The notes: generated from the sequence alone by a model not told the origin. Numbered from the stretch's first letter, positions 36,810 through 47,807 are shown. The stretch is DNA of 64,000 nucleotides from Paraburkholderia ultramafica (GCF_902859915.1 NZ_CADIKK010000010.1:152414-216413); one strand, 5' to 3'. A program made the numbers and translations.

Positions 36810-37254
36810 CCTCGATCTCCTACGGGTCCTTCGGAAGCCGCCATTCGCCTCTCGCGAGCAGGAACGGCCGAAGAGGGTCGGCAAGACTCATTCGATTTTC
36901 CCGGAACCGGCTGCTCAAAATCGACCTGCTGTAGCGTTCGGCGAGTGACCGGAACGGCCGACGAGCTCGCAGTGGCAATCTTCGCGTCAATGACAGTTCC
37001 GCCTCCGGAAGCTGCCATCCGAATGATGAGCCGCCGTAGGACCGCAGTGGGTCGGGGACGGTCGCCGTTAGCCTCGATTCGGACAAACCGCGACCCCTTC
37101 GTGTAGCGTTCATATGCAACAAAGCCGACTCAACGCCGGCTTTGTTGTCAAGCATATGATCGCACGTTGTTGGTAAAGCATATCTCTGCACCTCCTGCAA
37201 AAATAAGCCTCCTGTTTCACACCGCGTGTGCGATGAATTTTCACGGCCGATCGC
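36810..37254. other. Intergenic region with degenerate repeat copies
   Basis: 445 bases. GGAACGGCCGA occurs at 36861 and again at 36951, 90 bases apart, and TCGGAAGCCGCCATTCG near 36831 is echoed by CCGGAAGCTGCCATCCG near 37005. It looks like two diverged copies of a non-coding intergenic element. A hairpin follows at 37117. No gene is seen. Confidence 0.4.
37117..37147 (-). terminator. Perfect stem-loop, likely terminator of the SLATT gene
   Basis: CAACAAAGCCG (37117-37127) pairs perfectly with CGGCTTTGTTG (37137-37147) around a 9-base loop. It is flanked by CATATG at 37111-37116 and 37153-37158. It lies 107 bases past the SLATT stop. There is no long T tract, so termination is plausible but not certain. 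Confidence 0.5.
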
Positions 37255-37773
37255 TCAGGCATCGCGGCTACGCGGCGTGTCCGTCGACAGCATGCGTTGC
37301 GTGCGGTAAAAGATGCGCGGCGGCACGTTCGGCGAATCCTGGGCGAGCCGGTCGAGTTCGTCGCGAATCGCGGTGAGGTAGTGGCCGTCGCGCGCGTCGG
37401 CGTCGCCGGCAAAGACGGCTTCGAGTTTGCGACGCACGGCGCCATAGCGCGCGCCGGCCGCGCGGTGCTTCTCCGCACGCTCTGCATAGCGCAGAAAGAG
37501 TTGCAACGCGGCCGAGACCACGGCCGCGACGCTCACGAGCCCGACGAAGACCCGCTGTTCCACCGAGACCGCCGTCAAAATCAACGACGCAAACACCGCC
37601 GTGCCCACGAAGGCGGTCAATGCGGTCACCAGCCAGCCGAGCTGGCGGTCGCGCGCCGACAGCAGGTCGGCCATGTCGTAGTGGCTCATCTGGGATTCGC
37701 GCGCGCGGCGGATCCACTTCAGCAGAAGCTGGTTTTCGTCGACCGGAGGCTCGTAGGCAGGCAATGTCGTCAT
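37255..37773 (-). CDS. SLATT domain two-helix membrane protein, orphan
   Basis: 172 residues. A cytoplasmic lead with LLLKWIRRARESQMSHYDMA is followed by helix 1 (about 46-67), helix 2 (77-95) and the conserved segment FLRYAERAEKHRAAGARYGA just after it. A long C-terminal helical part has RRKLEAVF. This matches SLATT-type (SMODS and SLOG-associating 2TM effector) proteins, thought to act as membrane effectors in nucleotide-signal conflict systems. No SMODS nucleotidyltransferase or SLOG gene is adjacent. The start MTTLPAYEPP is chosen by family length; the frame stays open further and fuses to an acyl-CoA dehydrogenase relic. Confidence 0.7.
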   Translation of the reverse strand: MTTLPAYEPPVDENQLLLKWIRRARESQMSHYDMADLLSARDRQLGWLVTALTAFVGTAVFASLILTAVSVEQRVFVGLVSVAAVVSAALQLFLRYAERAEKHRAAGARYGAVRRKLEAVFAGDADARDGHYLTAIRDELDRLAQDSPNVPPRIFYRTQRMLSTDTPRSRDA

Positions 37774-37839
37774 GTCGCTTGTCAGGGCGGTTCGGTTGCG
37801 CAAGCGTTGCGCGTGCGCCTGGCGATACTGTGCCATACG

Positions 37840-38058
37840 ATTCAAGCCGCTGGCGCCTTCGAGACGCGCGACGCAGACTTCGTCGATCGCACGGGCGAGC
37901 GCCGCGCTGATGCTCTGCGTCGAGTGAGCAAGGCTCGCGAGGCGGCCGACCACGCGCTGCACGAGCGGATTGTCGTGCGGACTCGACTCGCCTGGGATAC
38001 CGAAGGTTCGGGTTTTGGCCTGCGTGAACCTCACCGCGTCGCGCAGCGCCGCACGGCT
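37840..38058 (-). pseudogene. Acyl-CoA dehydrogenase fragment
   Basis: About 73 codons in frame with the SLATT gene reading ALRDAVRFTQAKTRTFGIPG, then PLVQRVVGRLASLAHSTQSI and AIDEVCVARLEG. These match a helical stretch of acyl-CoA dehydrogenases of the sulfur-acquisition (SfnB-like) group. The start of the enzyme and its FAD-binding part are missing and the end is cut. A deletion relic lying between mreB and the SLATT gene. Confidence 0.5.
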
Positions 38059-38206
38059 GAGACCCGCGAGGTTCGCGCAATCGGAGAACGGTACGGGAGG
38101 AGGCGCAGCGCTAGCAACGAAGTATTTTGTTGATTCTTGGCAGTGGCGGTGCAATGGCATCTCGATGCTCGCCGCGCGGCCAGACTACTGGTTATTCCAA
38201 GCCCGC

Positions 38207-39445
<1,239 letters not shown>

Positions 39446-39517
39446 TTACCGGATCGTAATCATCGGCCCTTGCGCTTGACGGTATGATTTCGTTGTCAAC
39501 GCAAAGCGGAGCACCCG

Positions 39518-40195
39518 ATGCGAATCCTGGTGATCGAGGACGAGCTGAAAACAGCGGCCTATCTGAAGAAAGGTCTTGAAGAATCCGGCTACGCGGTCGA
39601 CGTGGCGAACGACGGCCCGCAAGGGCTGCTGCTCGCGCAGGAAGAAGAGTACGACGTGATCGTGCTCGACGTGATGCTGCCCGGCATGGACGGCTGGACC
39701 GTCGTCAAGACCTTGCGCAGCACGCGCACCACACCCGTGCTGTTCCTCACCGCGCGCGACGACGTCGACGACCGCGTGCGCGGCCTCGAACTCGGCGCCG
39801 ACGACTACCTGGTCAAGCCGTTTGCGTTCGTCGAAATGCTGGCGCGCGTGCGCACGCTCGCGCGCCGTGGGCCGCCGCGCGAAAGCGAGCTGATCAAGGT
39901 GGGCGACCTCGAAATGGACGTGAATCGCCGGCGCGTCAAACGGGGCGGCACGCGCATCGATCTCACGCCGCGCGAGTTCTCGCTGCTGCAACTGCTCGCG
40001 CGCCGTCAGGGCGAAGTGCTGAGCCGCACGCAGATCGCGTCGTATGTGTGGGATATGAATTTCGACAGCGACACCAACGTCGTCGAAGTCGCGATCCGCC
40101 GGCTGCGCACCAAGATCGACGACAACTTTCCCGTCAAACTGATTCACACCGTGCGCGGCGTCGGCTATGTGCTCGAACTGAAGGACACCGCCTGA
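39518..40195 (+). CDS. OmpR-family response regulator (heavy-metal type)
   Basis: 225 residues. The receiver domain (1-120) has the acidic pocket IEDE, phospho-acceptor Asp51 in [12 protein letters not shown] and the conserved Lys in VKPFAFVEM. The C-terminal winged helix (about 128-223) has [20 protein letters not shown] and ends [11 protein letters not shown]. It belongs to the CusR/CopR/IrlR-like group. Its stop overlaps the kinase ATG by one base (TGATG), so the pair is one operon. The RND pump operon converges from the other side. Confidence 0.9.
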   Translation: MRILVIEDELKTAAYLKKGLEESGYAVDVANDGPQGLLLAQEEEYDVIVLDVMLPGMDGWTVVKTLRSTRTTPVLFLTARDDVDDRVRGLELGADDYLVKPFAFVEMLARVRTLARRGPPRESELIKVGDLEMDVNRRRVKRGGTRIDLTPREFSLLQLLARRQGEVLSRTQIASYVWDMNFDSDTNVVEVAIRRLRTKIDDNFPVKLIHTVRGVGYVLELKDTA

Positions 40196-41667
40196 TGCGC
40201 GGCCGTTCGCTCGCCGCGACGCTCGCGCTGGCATTCGGTGTCACCACGCTGGCGGTGTTCGTGCTGGTCGGCAGTTTTTTGTACCTCGCGCTCGAGAAGC
40301 AGATCAACGCGCAGGACAATCTCGACATCGTGCTCGCCGCGCGTCACGCGCGGCGGCTCGCGCAGGAGCTGCAGTCGGCGCAGGGGATTCGCGAGCATGG
40401 CGAACGACTGACGAGCATCGTGCTGGGCAACGAAGCGATGTCGATGGAAGTGTTCGGCCCCGACGGCACCCGGGCGCTCGAACACAACATCGAGGAGGCC
40501 CTCGCGGCGCCGGATGTGGCGAGCAGCGCAACCAGCGGCGCGGCGAGCCTCACCGCGTTGCCGCCGCTCACACGCGTGGCCGCCACCGCGCGCATTACCG
40601 AAGCCGACATCGGCGACTGGCGCGGCCGCGACGGCGCGCCGATTCGCGGCATCCTTACCGACGCGCGGCTGCGCAACGGCGACACGGCGAGCGTGCTGGT
40701 GGCGCGCAACATGAGCGACCACTGGCTGCTGCTGGACCGCTACCGCGACAAGCTCCACATGGCGGGCGTGGCCGGCGTGCTGCTGGCGATGCTGCTGGGC
40801 TATCTGCTGATTCGCGCCGCGCTGCGGCCGCTGCGCGATATCACCGCGAGCGCGAGCCTCGTCACGGTCAATCGCCTCAATACGCGGATCACGGTCGCGC
40901 GCGTGCCGAGTGAACTGGAGGCGCTGGTGGCGTCACTCAATGCCATGCTCGAACGTGTCGAGCAGGGCTTTCAACGTCTGTCGCGTTTCACCGCCGATCT
41001 CGCGCACGACATGCGCACGCCGCTCGGCAACATGCGCGGCGCCGCCGAAGTCGCGCTGGCCCGCCCGCGTTCGGTCGACGAATACGAGTCGCTGCTCGCG
41101 TCGAATCTGGAAGAGTGCGACCGTCTGTCGAGGATGATCGAAAACGTGCTGTTTCTCGCGCGCGCCGAACATCCTCAGTTCGTCAAGCACATGCGCGAGT
41201 TCGACGCCGCGCGGGAATTGACCCACATCGCCGACTACTTCGAAGGCCTTGCCGACGACGCGAACGTGCGCGTGCGTGTGAGCGGCGCGGCCAGGCTGAC
41301 GGGCGATCTCGAACTGTTCCGCCGCGCCGTCAGCAATCTGCTCGCCAATGCGATCCGCTATACGCCGCCGGGCGGCGAGATCGGGCTGAACGCGAACGCC
41401 TCGGCCGACGCGGTGCAAATCACCGTGTCGAACGAGGGCCAGCCGATTGCCGCCGAACATCTCGAACGGATCTTCGATCGCTTCTACCGGGTCGATCCGT
41501 CGCGCAGTTCGTTGCCGTCGTCGGGGCTATCGCAAGGGGCCACCGGTTCGACGGGGCTCGGCCTCGCCATCGTGCGCACGATCATGGAGCTGCATGGCGG
41601 CTCCGTGCATGCCGAAAGCGATGCGCGCAGCACGCGCTTCGTGCTGACGTTCAGACGGCGCGGATGA
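40195..41667 (+). CDS. Sensor histidine kinase (heavy-metal/copper sensor type)
   Basis: 490 residues. Two membrane helices (about 5-30 and 185-208) enclose a periplasmic sensor. HAMP (about 209-258), the H-box DLAHDMRTPLGN (phospho-acceptor His near 271), the N-box NLLANAIRYTPPGGE near 380 and the G-box GLGLAIVR near 455 follow. It is the cognate kinase of the upstream regulator, with which it shares an overlapping start. Metal sensing is a guess from the regulator subfamily; no periplasmic metal ligands can be assigned with confidence. Confidence 0.9.
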   Translation: MRGRSLAATLALAFGVTTLAVFVLVGSFLYLALEKQINAQDNLDIVLAARHARRLAQELQSAQGIREHGERLTSIVLGNEAMSMEVFGPDGTRALEHNIEEALAAPDVASSATSGAASLTALPPLTRVAATARITEADIGDWRGRDGAPIRGILTDARLRNGDTASVLVARNMSDHWLLLDRYRDKLHMAGVAGVLLAMLLGYLLIRAALRPLRDITASASLVTVNRLNTRITVARVPSELEALVASLNAMLERVEQGFQRLSRFTADLAHDMRTPLGNMRGAAEVALARPRSVDEYESLLASNLEECDRLSRMIENVLFLARAEHPQFVKHMREFDAARELTHIADYFEGLADDANVRVRVSGAARLTGDLELFRRAVSNLLANAIRYTPPGGEIGLNANASADAVQITVSNEGQPIAAEHLERIFDRFYRVDPSRSSLPSSGLSQGATGSTGLGLAIVRTIMELHGGSVHAESDARSTRFVLTFRRRG

Positions 41668-41706
41668 GCGCTCGCCGGTAGCCGCAAGCGTGCCTCCATC
41701 GGCACA

Positions 41707-43185
41707 CTAGGCAGGCGCTCCAGCCGCCGTCGCCGTCGCCGCCGTGTCCGCCGGCCGGTCACCCCACGTGCCGCCCAACGCCTTCAGCAACAACACGCTC
41801 GACTCCAGCTGACGCGCGGCGATCTGATCGGCGATGCGCTGGTTCGTCAACGCGATCGTCTGCGCGGTCACCACGTCGAGATAGCTGACCGCGCCCGCGT
41901 TGAAGCGGTTCGTCGTGAGCCGCAACGACAGATCGGCGGCCGTTGTCGCGCGTTGCTGGCTGTCGGCCTCGTCCGCAAGCGAATGCAACGCCGACAGATT
42001 GTCTTCGACCTGCTGGAACGCCACCAGCACCGTTTGCCGGTAGTCGGCGACCGTGCCGTCGTACTGGGCCGTGGCGCCATGCAGTGTGGCGGTGCGCCGG
42101 CCGCCATCGAACAGCGTGCCGGCGAGTTGTGACCCGAGCGACCAGAAGAGACTCGGCGCCGTCAACCACGGCGCAAAGAACGTGCTTTCGAGGCCCGCGC
42201 TCGCCGACAGCACGAGATCAGGGAAGAACGCCGCGTGCGCCACGCCGATCTGCGCATTGGCCGACGCCACGCGCCGTTCGGCAGCGGCGATATCGGGGCG
42301 CCGCTCCAGCAATTGCGACGGCAGGCCGATCGGAATCGCCGGCGGCGTCGCGTTCGAGCCGTTCGGCGGCAGCGTGAAGGTCGACGCCGGTTCGCCGACC
42401 AGCGTGGCGATCGCGTGCTGCATCTGCGCGCGCGTCACGTCGATGTCGGTGTCCTGCGTGCGCGTCGCTTCGAGTTGCGTGGTGGCCTGCGCGACCGCGG
42501 AAGCGTCGATCGCGCCATTGGCCAGTTGCTGCTGCAACAGCTTCAGCGCGGCGGCGTATGCGGTCACGCTGTCGTCGAGCAGCTTCTTCTGCGTGTCGAG
42601 CGAGCGCAGCGCGAAATAGTCGGCGGCCAGATCGGCGCTCATTGACAGGCGCACGCCTTCGAGGTCCGCCTCGCTCGCCTGGGCGTCGGCTTGCGCACCG
42701 GTCACGCTGTCGCGCACCCGGCCGAACAGGTCCGGCTCCCAGCTCGCCGACACGCCCGCGGCATAGTCGGGTATCGTCTTGCCGGCGAGCGCTCTAAATT
42801 CGACGTTCTGCGAGGTCCGCGTACGGTCCTGCGTGACGCCAGCGGTGATGGTCGGGAAAAAGCCGGCGCGCTGATAGTCGACCAGCGACCGCGCTTGCTG
42901 AACCTGTGCGACGGCCTTGCGCACGGTCTGATTCGAGACGTCGATGCGTGCTTCGAGCTGGTTCAGCACCGGATCGTCGAACACGGTCCACCACGGGCCG
43001 CGCGGCGCCGCATCGGCCGGCGCGGCCTGCGCCCAGCCGGGCGCCGCGCCCGCGTATTGCGCCGGGACCTCGGCGCTCGGCCGCTGATAAGGCGGCAAGG
43101 TCGAGCACCCGCCAGCCAGCGCGCTGATCAGCGTGGCGACAAGCGAGCGGCGCAGCAGCGGCCTTGAAGGAGACATGGAAAACAT
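41707..43185 (-). CDS. RND efflux outer-membrane lipoprotein (NodT family)
   Basis: 492 residues. A short signal peptide leads to a lipobox near LAGGC with Cys27. The body shows the repeated outer-membrane-factor helices of TolC/OprM proteins (LVDYQRAGFFPTITAGVTQD, RPDIAAAERRVASANAQIG). It provides the outer-membrane channel for the RND pump encoded upstream. Start MFSMSPSRP is chosen because AAAGGA lies at the right distance; an earlier in-frame ATG lacks a ribosome-binding site. Last gene of the permease-adaptor-channel operon. Confidence 0.88.
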   Translation of the reverse strand: MFSMSPSRPLLRRSLVATLISALAGGCSTLPPYQRPSAEVPAQYAGAAPGWAQAAPADAAPRGPWWTVFDDPVLNQLEARIDVSNQTVRKAVAQVQQARSLVDYQRAGFFPTITAGVTQDRTRTSQNVEFRALAGKTIPDYAAGVSASWEPDLFGRVRDSVTGAQADAQASEADLEGVRLSMSADLAADYFALRSLDTQKKLLDDSVTAYAAALKLLQQQLANGAIDASAVAQATTQLEATRTQDTDIDVTRAQMQHAIATLVGEPASTFTLPPNGSNATPPAIPIGLPSQLLERRPDIAAAERRVASANAQIGVAHAAFFPDLVLSASAGLESTFFAPWLTAPSLFWSLGSQLAGTLFDGGRRTATLHGATAQYDGTVADYRQTVLVAFQQVEDNLSALHSLADEADSQQRATTAADLSLRLTTNRFNAGAVSYLDVVTAQTIALTNQRIADQIAARQLESSVLLLKALGGTWGDRPADTAATATAAGAPA

Positions 43186-43210
43186 CCGCAAATCCTTTCG
43201 ATGACAGGGC

Positions 43211-44536
43211 TCAGCCATGCGCGGCCGGTGCGATCTGAACGATCTGGCCGGTGCTCAGCGAATCGCCGGGGTTGTTGATCACGCGGTCGGTGGCCACGAG
43301 GCCCGTCGTGATCTCCACGTGCGTGCCGAAATCGCGGCCGACCTGCACGGTCTTCAGCACCGCGCGGCCCTCGCCGTCGACCACGGCGACCGTTACGCCG
43401 TCCGGCCGGAACAGCAGCGCGCTGACCGGGAGATCGAGCGCAGGCGAACTCGCCTGCACCTGCAGATGCACCTGTGCGTACGCGCCGGGCATCAGCGCGC
43501 CGTCCTTGTTGTCGACGTCCACCTCGACGCGCAGCGTGCGGCTCGTCGGATTGATCGAGCCGGTGCTGCGCGCCACCTTCGCGGCGATGTGGCGGCCCGG
43601 ATACTGCGGTGCGCTCAAATACACGCCGGTGGCGGGCGTGACGTACGGCGCATCGCTTTGCGGCACGTCGACGAATACGCGCAGCACGCCGGTCTGCTGG
43701 ATGTGGAACAGCTCGCCCGACATCCCCGCGGTGCCCGGCGTGCCGCCCGCCGTCACCAGCGCGCCGACGTCGACATTGCGCGCGGTGATCACGCCGTCGA
43801 ACGGCGCGGTGATCTTTTCGTACGACACCAGCTCGGCGAGATGCGCGACGTTGGCCTGCGCCGACGCGAGCATCGCGCGGCGCGCTTCCATGTCGCCGAC
43901 CTTGGTGTCGGCGTCCTGCTGCGCGACCGACTGGGTTTTCAGCATCGCCTGCCAGCGCTCGGCGGTGGTCTTCGCGAGGTCGAAGTTGGCCTGCGCGGTG
44001 GCTTCGTCGGCGCGGGCCTGGCGCAGTTGCGCGTCCAGTTCCGGCGCTTCGATCGTCGCGAGCGTCTGGCCGCTCGTGACCCGGGCGCCGATGTCGGTGT
44101 TCCAGTGCGCCAGATAGCCGCTCGTGCGCGCGTAGATCGACGCTTCCGCGAACGGCGTGACCGCGGCGGGCAGCAACAGTTCGTGGACGGCCGGCGCGGC
44201 ACGCGGCGTGACGACCGCCACGCTGAGCATGTTCTGCGCCTGCGTCTGTCGCGTGAGCGCGGCGCTCGCATGGAGCCGCGGCACGATGCCGGCGAGCAGC
44301 AGGGCCGCGGCGAGTCCGGTCAGCGCAAGCGGCCAGAGGCGGCGGCGCGGTTTGGCGGTGGTGGTGCCAGCGGTTGTGTTGGTATCGCCGTCGGGAGCGG
44401 CGTGTTTGCTTGCCTTGTCGCGCGACGGTTCGGCGTGCGCAGCGGCATCAGCGGTGCCGGCTTGCGCGCGTTCGTCGCCGTCCGCGGCCTGGTCGGTCCG
44501 CTTGGCAAGCCCGGGCGGAAGAGATGAATCGGTCAT
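43211..44536 (-). CDS. RND efflux periplasmic adaptor
   Basis: 441 residues. A 60-residue hydrophilic N-terminal tail rich in Asp, Ala and Thr precedes one membrane helix (about 67-85), then the adaptor fold: lipoyl half-motifs, a helical hairpin (RQARADEATAQANFDLAKTT), a second lipoyl part with YEKITAPFDGVITARNVDVG, and the beta-barrel. It bridges the inner-membrane permease and the outer-membrane channel. The long acidic tail is unusual; no lipobox. It ends 25 bases before the channel gene's start. Confidence 0.87.
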   Translation of the reverse strand: MTDSSLPPGLAKRTDQAADGDERAQAGTADAAAHAEPSRDKASKHAAPDGDTNTTAGTTTAKPRRRLWPLALTGLAAALLLAGIVPRLHASAALTRQTQAQNMLSVAVVTPRAAPAVHELLLPAAVTPFAEASIYARTSGYLAHWNTDIGARVTSGQTLATIEAPELDAQLRQARADEATAQANFDLAKTTAERWQAMLKTQSVAQQDADTKVGDMEARRAMLASAQANVAHLAELVSYEKITAPFDGVITARNVDVGALVTAGGTPGTAGMSGELFHIQQTGVLRVFVDVPQSDAPYVTPATGVYLSAPQYPGRHIAAKVARSTGSINPTSRTLRVEVDVDNKDGALMPGAYAQVHLQVQASSPALDLPVSALLFRPDGVTVAVVDGEGRAVLKTVQVGRDFGTHVEITTGLVATDRVINNPGDSLSTGQIVQIAPAAHG

Positions 44537-44555
44537 GAGCGAGGTCTCGTCGAAG

Positions 44556-47500
44556 TCAATGGGTGCGGGCGGCAATGCCGGCTTCCTGGGTTTGGGTGTG
44601 CGCCGCGCGCCGTTTGTCGCGCCACGCGTGCACCATCCCGTAGACGACCGGAACGAGCAGCAAGGTCGACACCGTGCCGAGCGCAAGGCCGCCGATCACC
44701 GCGCGTCCGAGCGGCGCGTTCTGCTCGCCGCCGTCGCCGAGGCCGAGCGCCATCGGCAGCATGCCGATCAGCATCGCGAGCGCGGTCATCAGCACCGGGC
44801 GGAAGCGGCTGAAGCCGGCATCGAGCGCGGCTTGCAGCGGCGGCTGGCCGCCGTGGTGGAATTCACGCGCGGTGTTGATGACGAGAATGCTGTTGGCCGT
44901 CGCGATGCCGATGCACAGAATAGTGCCGGTCAGGGCCGGCACGCTCACGCGGGTGCCGGTGCTGAACAGCATCCACGCGATGCCCGCGAGCGACCCCGGC
45001 AAGCCGCTGACGATGATCAGCGGGTCGAGCCACGACTGGAAGTTCACGACCATCAGCAGGTAGACCAGCGCGATCGCGAACACGAGACCGCTCGCGAGGC
45101 CGCTGAACGAGTCGTGCATTGCCTGCACCTGGCCGCGCACGACGATCGACGCGCCCGGCGGCAACTGCGGCCTGATCTGGTCGACGAGCCGGGTCACGTC
45201 GGCCGCGACGCCGCCGAGATCGCGCCCTTGCGTCGACGCGAAAATGTCGAGCACCGGCTGCACGTTGTAGTGCGAGACCACCGCTTGCTGGGTGCCGCGC
45301 GTCAGCGTGCTCAACGCGCCGAGCAGGTTTTGCGGCGCGGGCGCTCCGGAGTCGGCGGCTGTCGTAGCAGTCTTCGTTGCCGAGCTGGCCGCCGACGCGC
45401 CGCTCTGCGCGACCGGAATGTTGGCAAGCGCCTGCAGCGAATTGATATCGTACTGAGGCATCATCGCCATCAGCGGATAGCTGACGCCGTTGTGGGGATC
45501 GAGCCAGAAATTCGGCGTGGTCTGCGAACTGCCGGACAGCGCGATCAGCAGGTTCTGCGACACGTCGCGTTGCAGCAGGCCGGCCTGGATCGCCCGCGTG
45601 CGGTCGACGTTGACGTTGATCGCGGGCGCGTCGCCGGGCTGCTGGATGCGCGCGTCGACCAGCCCGCGCACGCCGCGCAGTTGCGCGAGCAGCTTGTTCG
45701 CGACGACGCGGTTCGCGTCGAGCTTGTTGCCGACGATCTGGATATCGATCGGCGCAGGCAAGCCGAAGTTGAGAATCTGGCTGACGATGTCGGCGGGCAG
45801 GAACGCGAACGTGACGCCGGGGAAGTCCTTCGCGAGCGTCGTGCGCAGCGTCGCCACGTACTGCGCGGTGGATTGGTGCTTTGCCGCGAGCGAGATCATC
45901 ACGTCGGCGTCTTCCGGGCCGATCGGATCGGATGAATCGTAGGTCAGGTTGATGCCGCTGACCGGCACGCCGATGTTGTCCAGCAGCGCCGCCAGTTCCT
46001 GCTTCGGAATCACCTGACGCACGCGCGCTTCGACTTCGTCGGTCAGACTCGCGGTGTCCTCGATCCGCGTGCCGGTCGGCGCACGCAGATGCAGACGGAT
46101 CTCGCCGGTATCGACCGCGGGGAAGAAGTCGCGCCCGGCAAACGGCAGCAGCGCGAGCGAGCCGAGGCACAGCACGAGGAAGATCGCGATGAAGCGCCGC
46201 GGGCTCGCCAGCGCCGTGCCGAGCACGCCGCGATAGCGTGCGCGCAGCGTCTCGAAGCGCTGTTCGAAGCCGGCCTGGAAGCGCACCAGCCACGCAACCG
46301 GTCCGTTGCCGCTGACCGGCGTTCTGCTGCGCGCGCGCATCAGATACATCGCGAGGGTCGGCACCAGCGTGCGCGAGAAGAAGTACGACGCGATCATCGC
46401 GAACACGACCGCTTCGGCGAGCGGCACGAACAGATAGCGCGCGACGCCGGACAGCAGGAACATCGGCACGAACACGATGCAGATCGACAGCGTCGACACG
46501 AAGGTCGGCACCGCGATCTCGCCGGAGCCGTTCAGGATCGCGTCGTAGAGCGGCTCGCCGTTCTCCAGATGATGCGTGATGTTTTCGATCGCGACGGTGG
46601 CGTCGTCGACGAGAATCCCCACCGCGAGCGCGAGGCCGCCGAGCGTCATGATGTTGATGGTCTGGCCGAGCGCGGACAGCGCGATCAGCGAGGTCAGCAC
46701 CGCGAGCGGAATCGATACCGCGATGATCAGCGTGGCGCGCCAGCTGCCGAGAAACAGCAGGATCATCAGTGCGGTCAGCGCGGCGGCGATCAGCGCTTCG
46801 CGCGCGACGCCGACCACCGCCGACTTCACGAACACCGACTGATCCGCCAGCGCGGTAATGTGCAATGCGCTCGGCAGGCCGGCCGCGATATGCGGCAGCA
46901 TCGCCTTGACCTGCTGGATGATCGTCAGCGTCGACGTGCTGCCGGATTTTTCGATGGTCAGCAGCGCGGCGCGCTTGCCGTCGCTGCGCACGATGTTGGT
47001 CTGCGGTGCATAGCCGTCGCGCACATGGGCGACGTCGCGCACGTACACCACGCCGCCGGCCACCGTTTTGACCGGCAGATCGTTGAGCGCGGCGACGGTG
47101 TCGGTGCTGCCGTTCATCTGCACGTTGTATTCCTTCGTGCCGATCTTCGCGGTGCCGCCGGGCAGGATCAGGTTCTGCGCGTTGACTGCGTTGACCACGT
47201 CGAGCGGCGCAAGCCCTTTGGCCTGCAACGCGCGCGGGTCGATGTCGACCATGATCTGGCGCACCTTGCCGCCGAACGGCAGCGGCACCGACGCGCCTTG
47301 CACAGTCGCCAGTTGCGTGCGGATCGCGCTGTTGCCGAGGTCGTACAGTTGCTGCTCGGACAAGGTGTCGCTGGAGAGCCCGAGTTGCAGGATCGGCACC
47401 GTCGACGCGTTGTAAGTGATGATGTTCGGCGGCAGCGTGCCCGGCGGCAGCACACGCAGGATCGACGCGGAGTTCGACGCCGCCTCGGCGATCGCGCGAT

Positions 47501-47807
47501 TGATGTCCGCGCCCTGATGGAAAAAGATCTTCACCACCGAAACGCCGTTCAGCGATTGCGACTCGATATGCTCGATATCGTCGACATCCGAGGTCAAGGC
47601 GCGCTCGTAGTTCGACGTGATGCGATTGGCCATGTCCTGCGCGGAAAAACCGTTATACGTCCAGACGATGCTGACCACGGGGATGTCGATATTCGGGAAG
47701 ATATCGGTCGGCGTACGCAGTATCGTGAGCGGGCCGACGATAAAGGTCAGCACGGCGAGGACCACGAAGGTATAGGGCCGGCGCAGCGCGAGCCTGACGA
47801 TCCACAT
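44556..47807 (-). CDS. RND efflux permease (hydrophobe/amphiphile type)
   Basis: 1083 residues, 12 predicted helices and two large periplasmic loops, as in AcrB-type proton antiporters. The proton-relay motif is seen in GILVDDATVAIENI, and the N-terminal start MWIVRLALRRPYTFVVLAVL is typical. The N-terminus FPNIDIPVVSIVWTYNG groups it with permeases of broad-range efflux systems rather than CusA. It is the first gene of its operon, before adaptor and channel, which is not the most common order. Substrate unknown. Confidence 0.93.
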   Translation of the reverse strand: MWIVRLALRRPYTFVVLAVLTFIVGPLTILRTPTDIFPNIDIPVVSIVWTYNGFSAQDMANRITSNYERALTSDVDDIEHIESQSLNGVSVVKIFFHQGADINRAIAEAASNSASILRVLPPGTLPPNIITYNASTVPILQLGLSSDTLSEQQLYDLGNSAIRTQLATVQGASVPLPFGGKVRQIMVDIDPRALQAKGLAPLDVVNAVNAQNLILPGGTAKIGTKEYNVQMNGSTDTVAALNDLPVKTVAGGVVYVRDVAHVRDGYAPQTNIVRSDGKRAALLTIEKSGSTSTLTIIQQVKAMLPHIAAGLPSALHITALADQSVFVKSAVVGVAREALIAAALTALMILLFLGSWRATLIIAVSIPLAVLTSLIALSALGQTINIMTLGGLALAVGILVDDATVAIENITHHLENGEPLYDAILNGSGEIAVPTFVSTLSICIVFVPMFLLSGVARYLFVPLAEAVVFAMIASYFFSRTLVPTLAMYLMRARSRTPVSGNGPVAWLVRFQAGFEQRFETLRARYRGVLGTALASPRRFIAIFLVLCLGSLALLPFAGRDFFPAVDTGEIRLHLRAPTGTRIEDTASLTDEVEARVRQVIPKQELAALLDNIGVPVSGINLTYDSSDPIGPEDADVMISLAAKHQSTAQYVATLRTTLAKDFPGVTFAFLPADIVSQILNFGLPAPIDIQIVGNKLDANRVVANKLLAQLRGVRGLVDARIQQPGDAPAINVNVDRTRAIQAGLLQRDVSQNLLIALSGSSQTTPNFWLDPHNGVSYPLMAMMPQYDINSLQALANIPVAQSGASAASSATKTATTAADSGAPAPQNLLGALSTLTRGTQQAVVSHYNVQPVLDIFASTQGRDLGGVAADVTRLVDQIRPQLPPGASIVVRGQVQAMHDSFSGLASGLVFAIALVYLLMVVNFQSWLDPLIIVSGLPGSLAGIAWMLFSTGTRVSVPALTGTILCIGIATANSILVINTAREFHHGGQPPLQAALDAGFSRFRPVLMTALAMLIGMLPMALGLGDGGEQNAPLGRAVIGGLALGTVSTLLLVPVVYGMVHAWRDKRRAAHTQTQEAGIAARTH

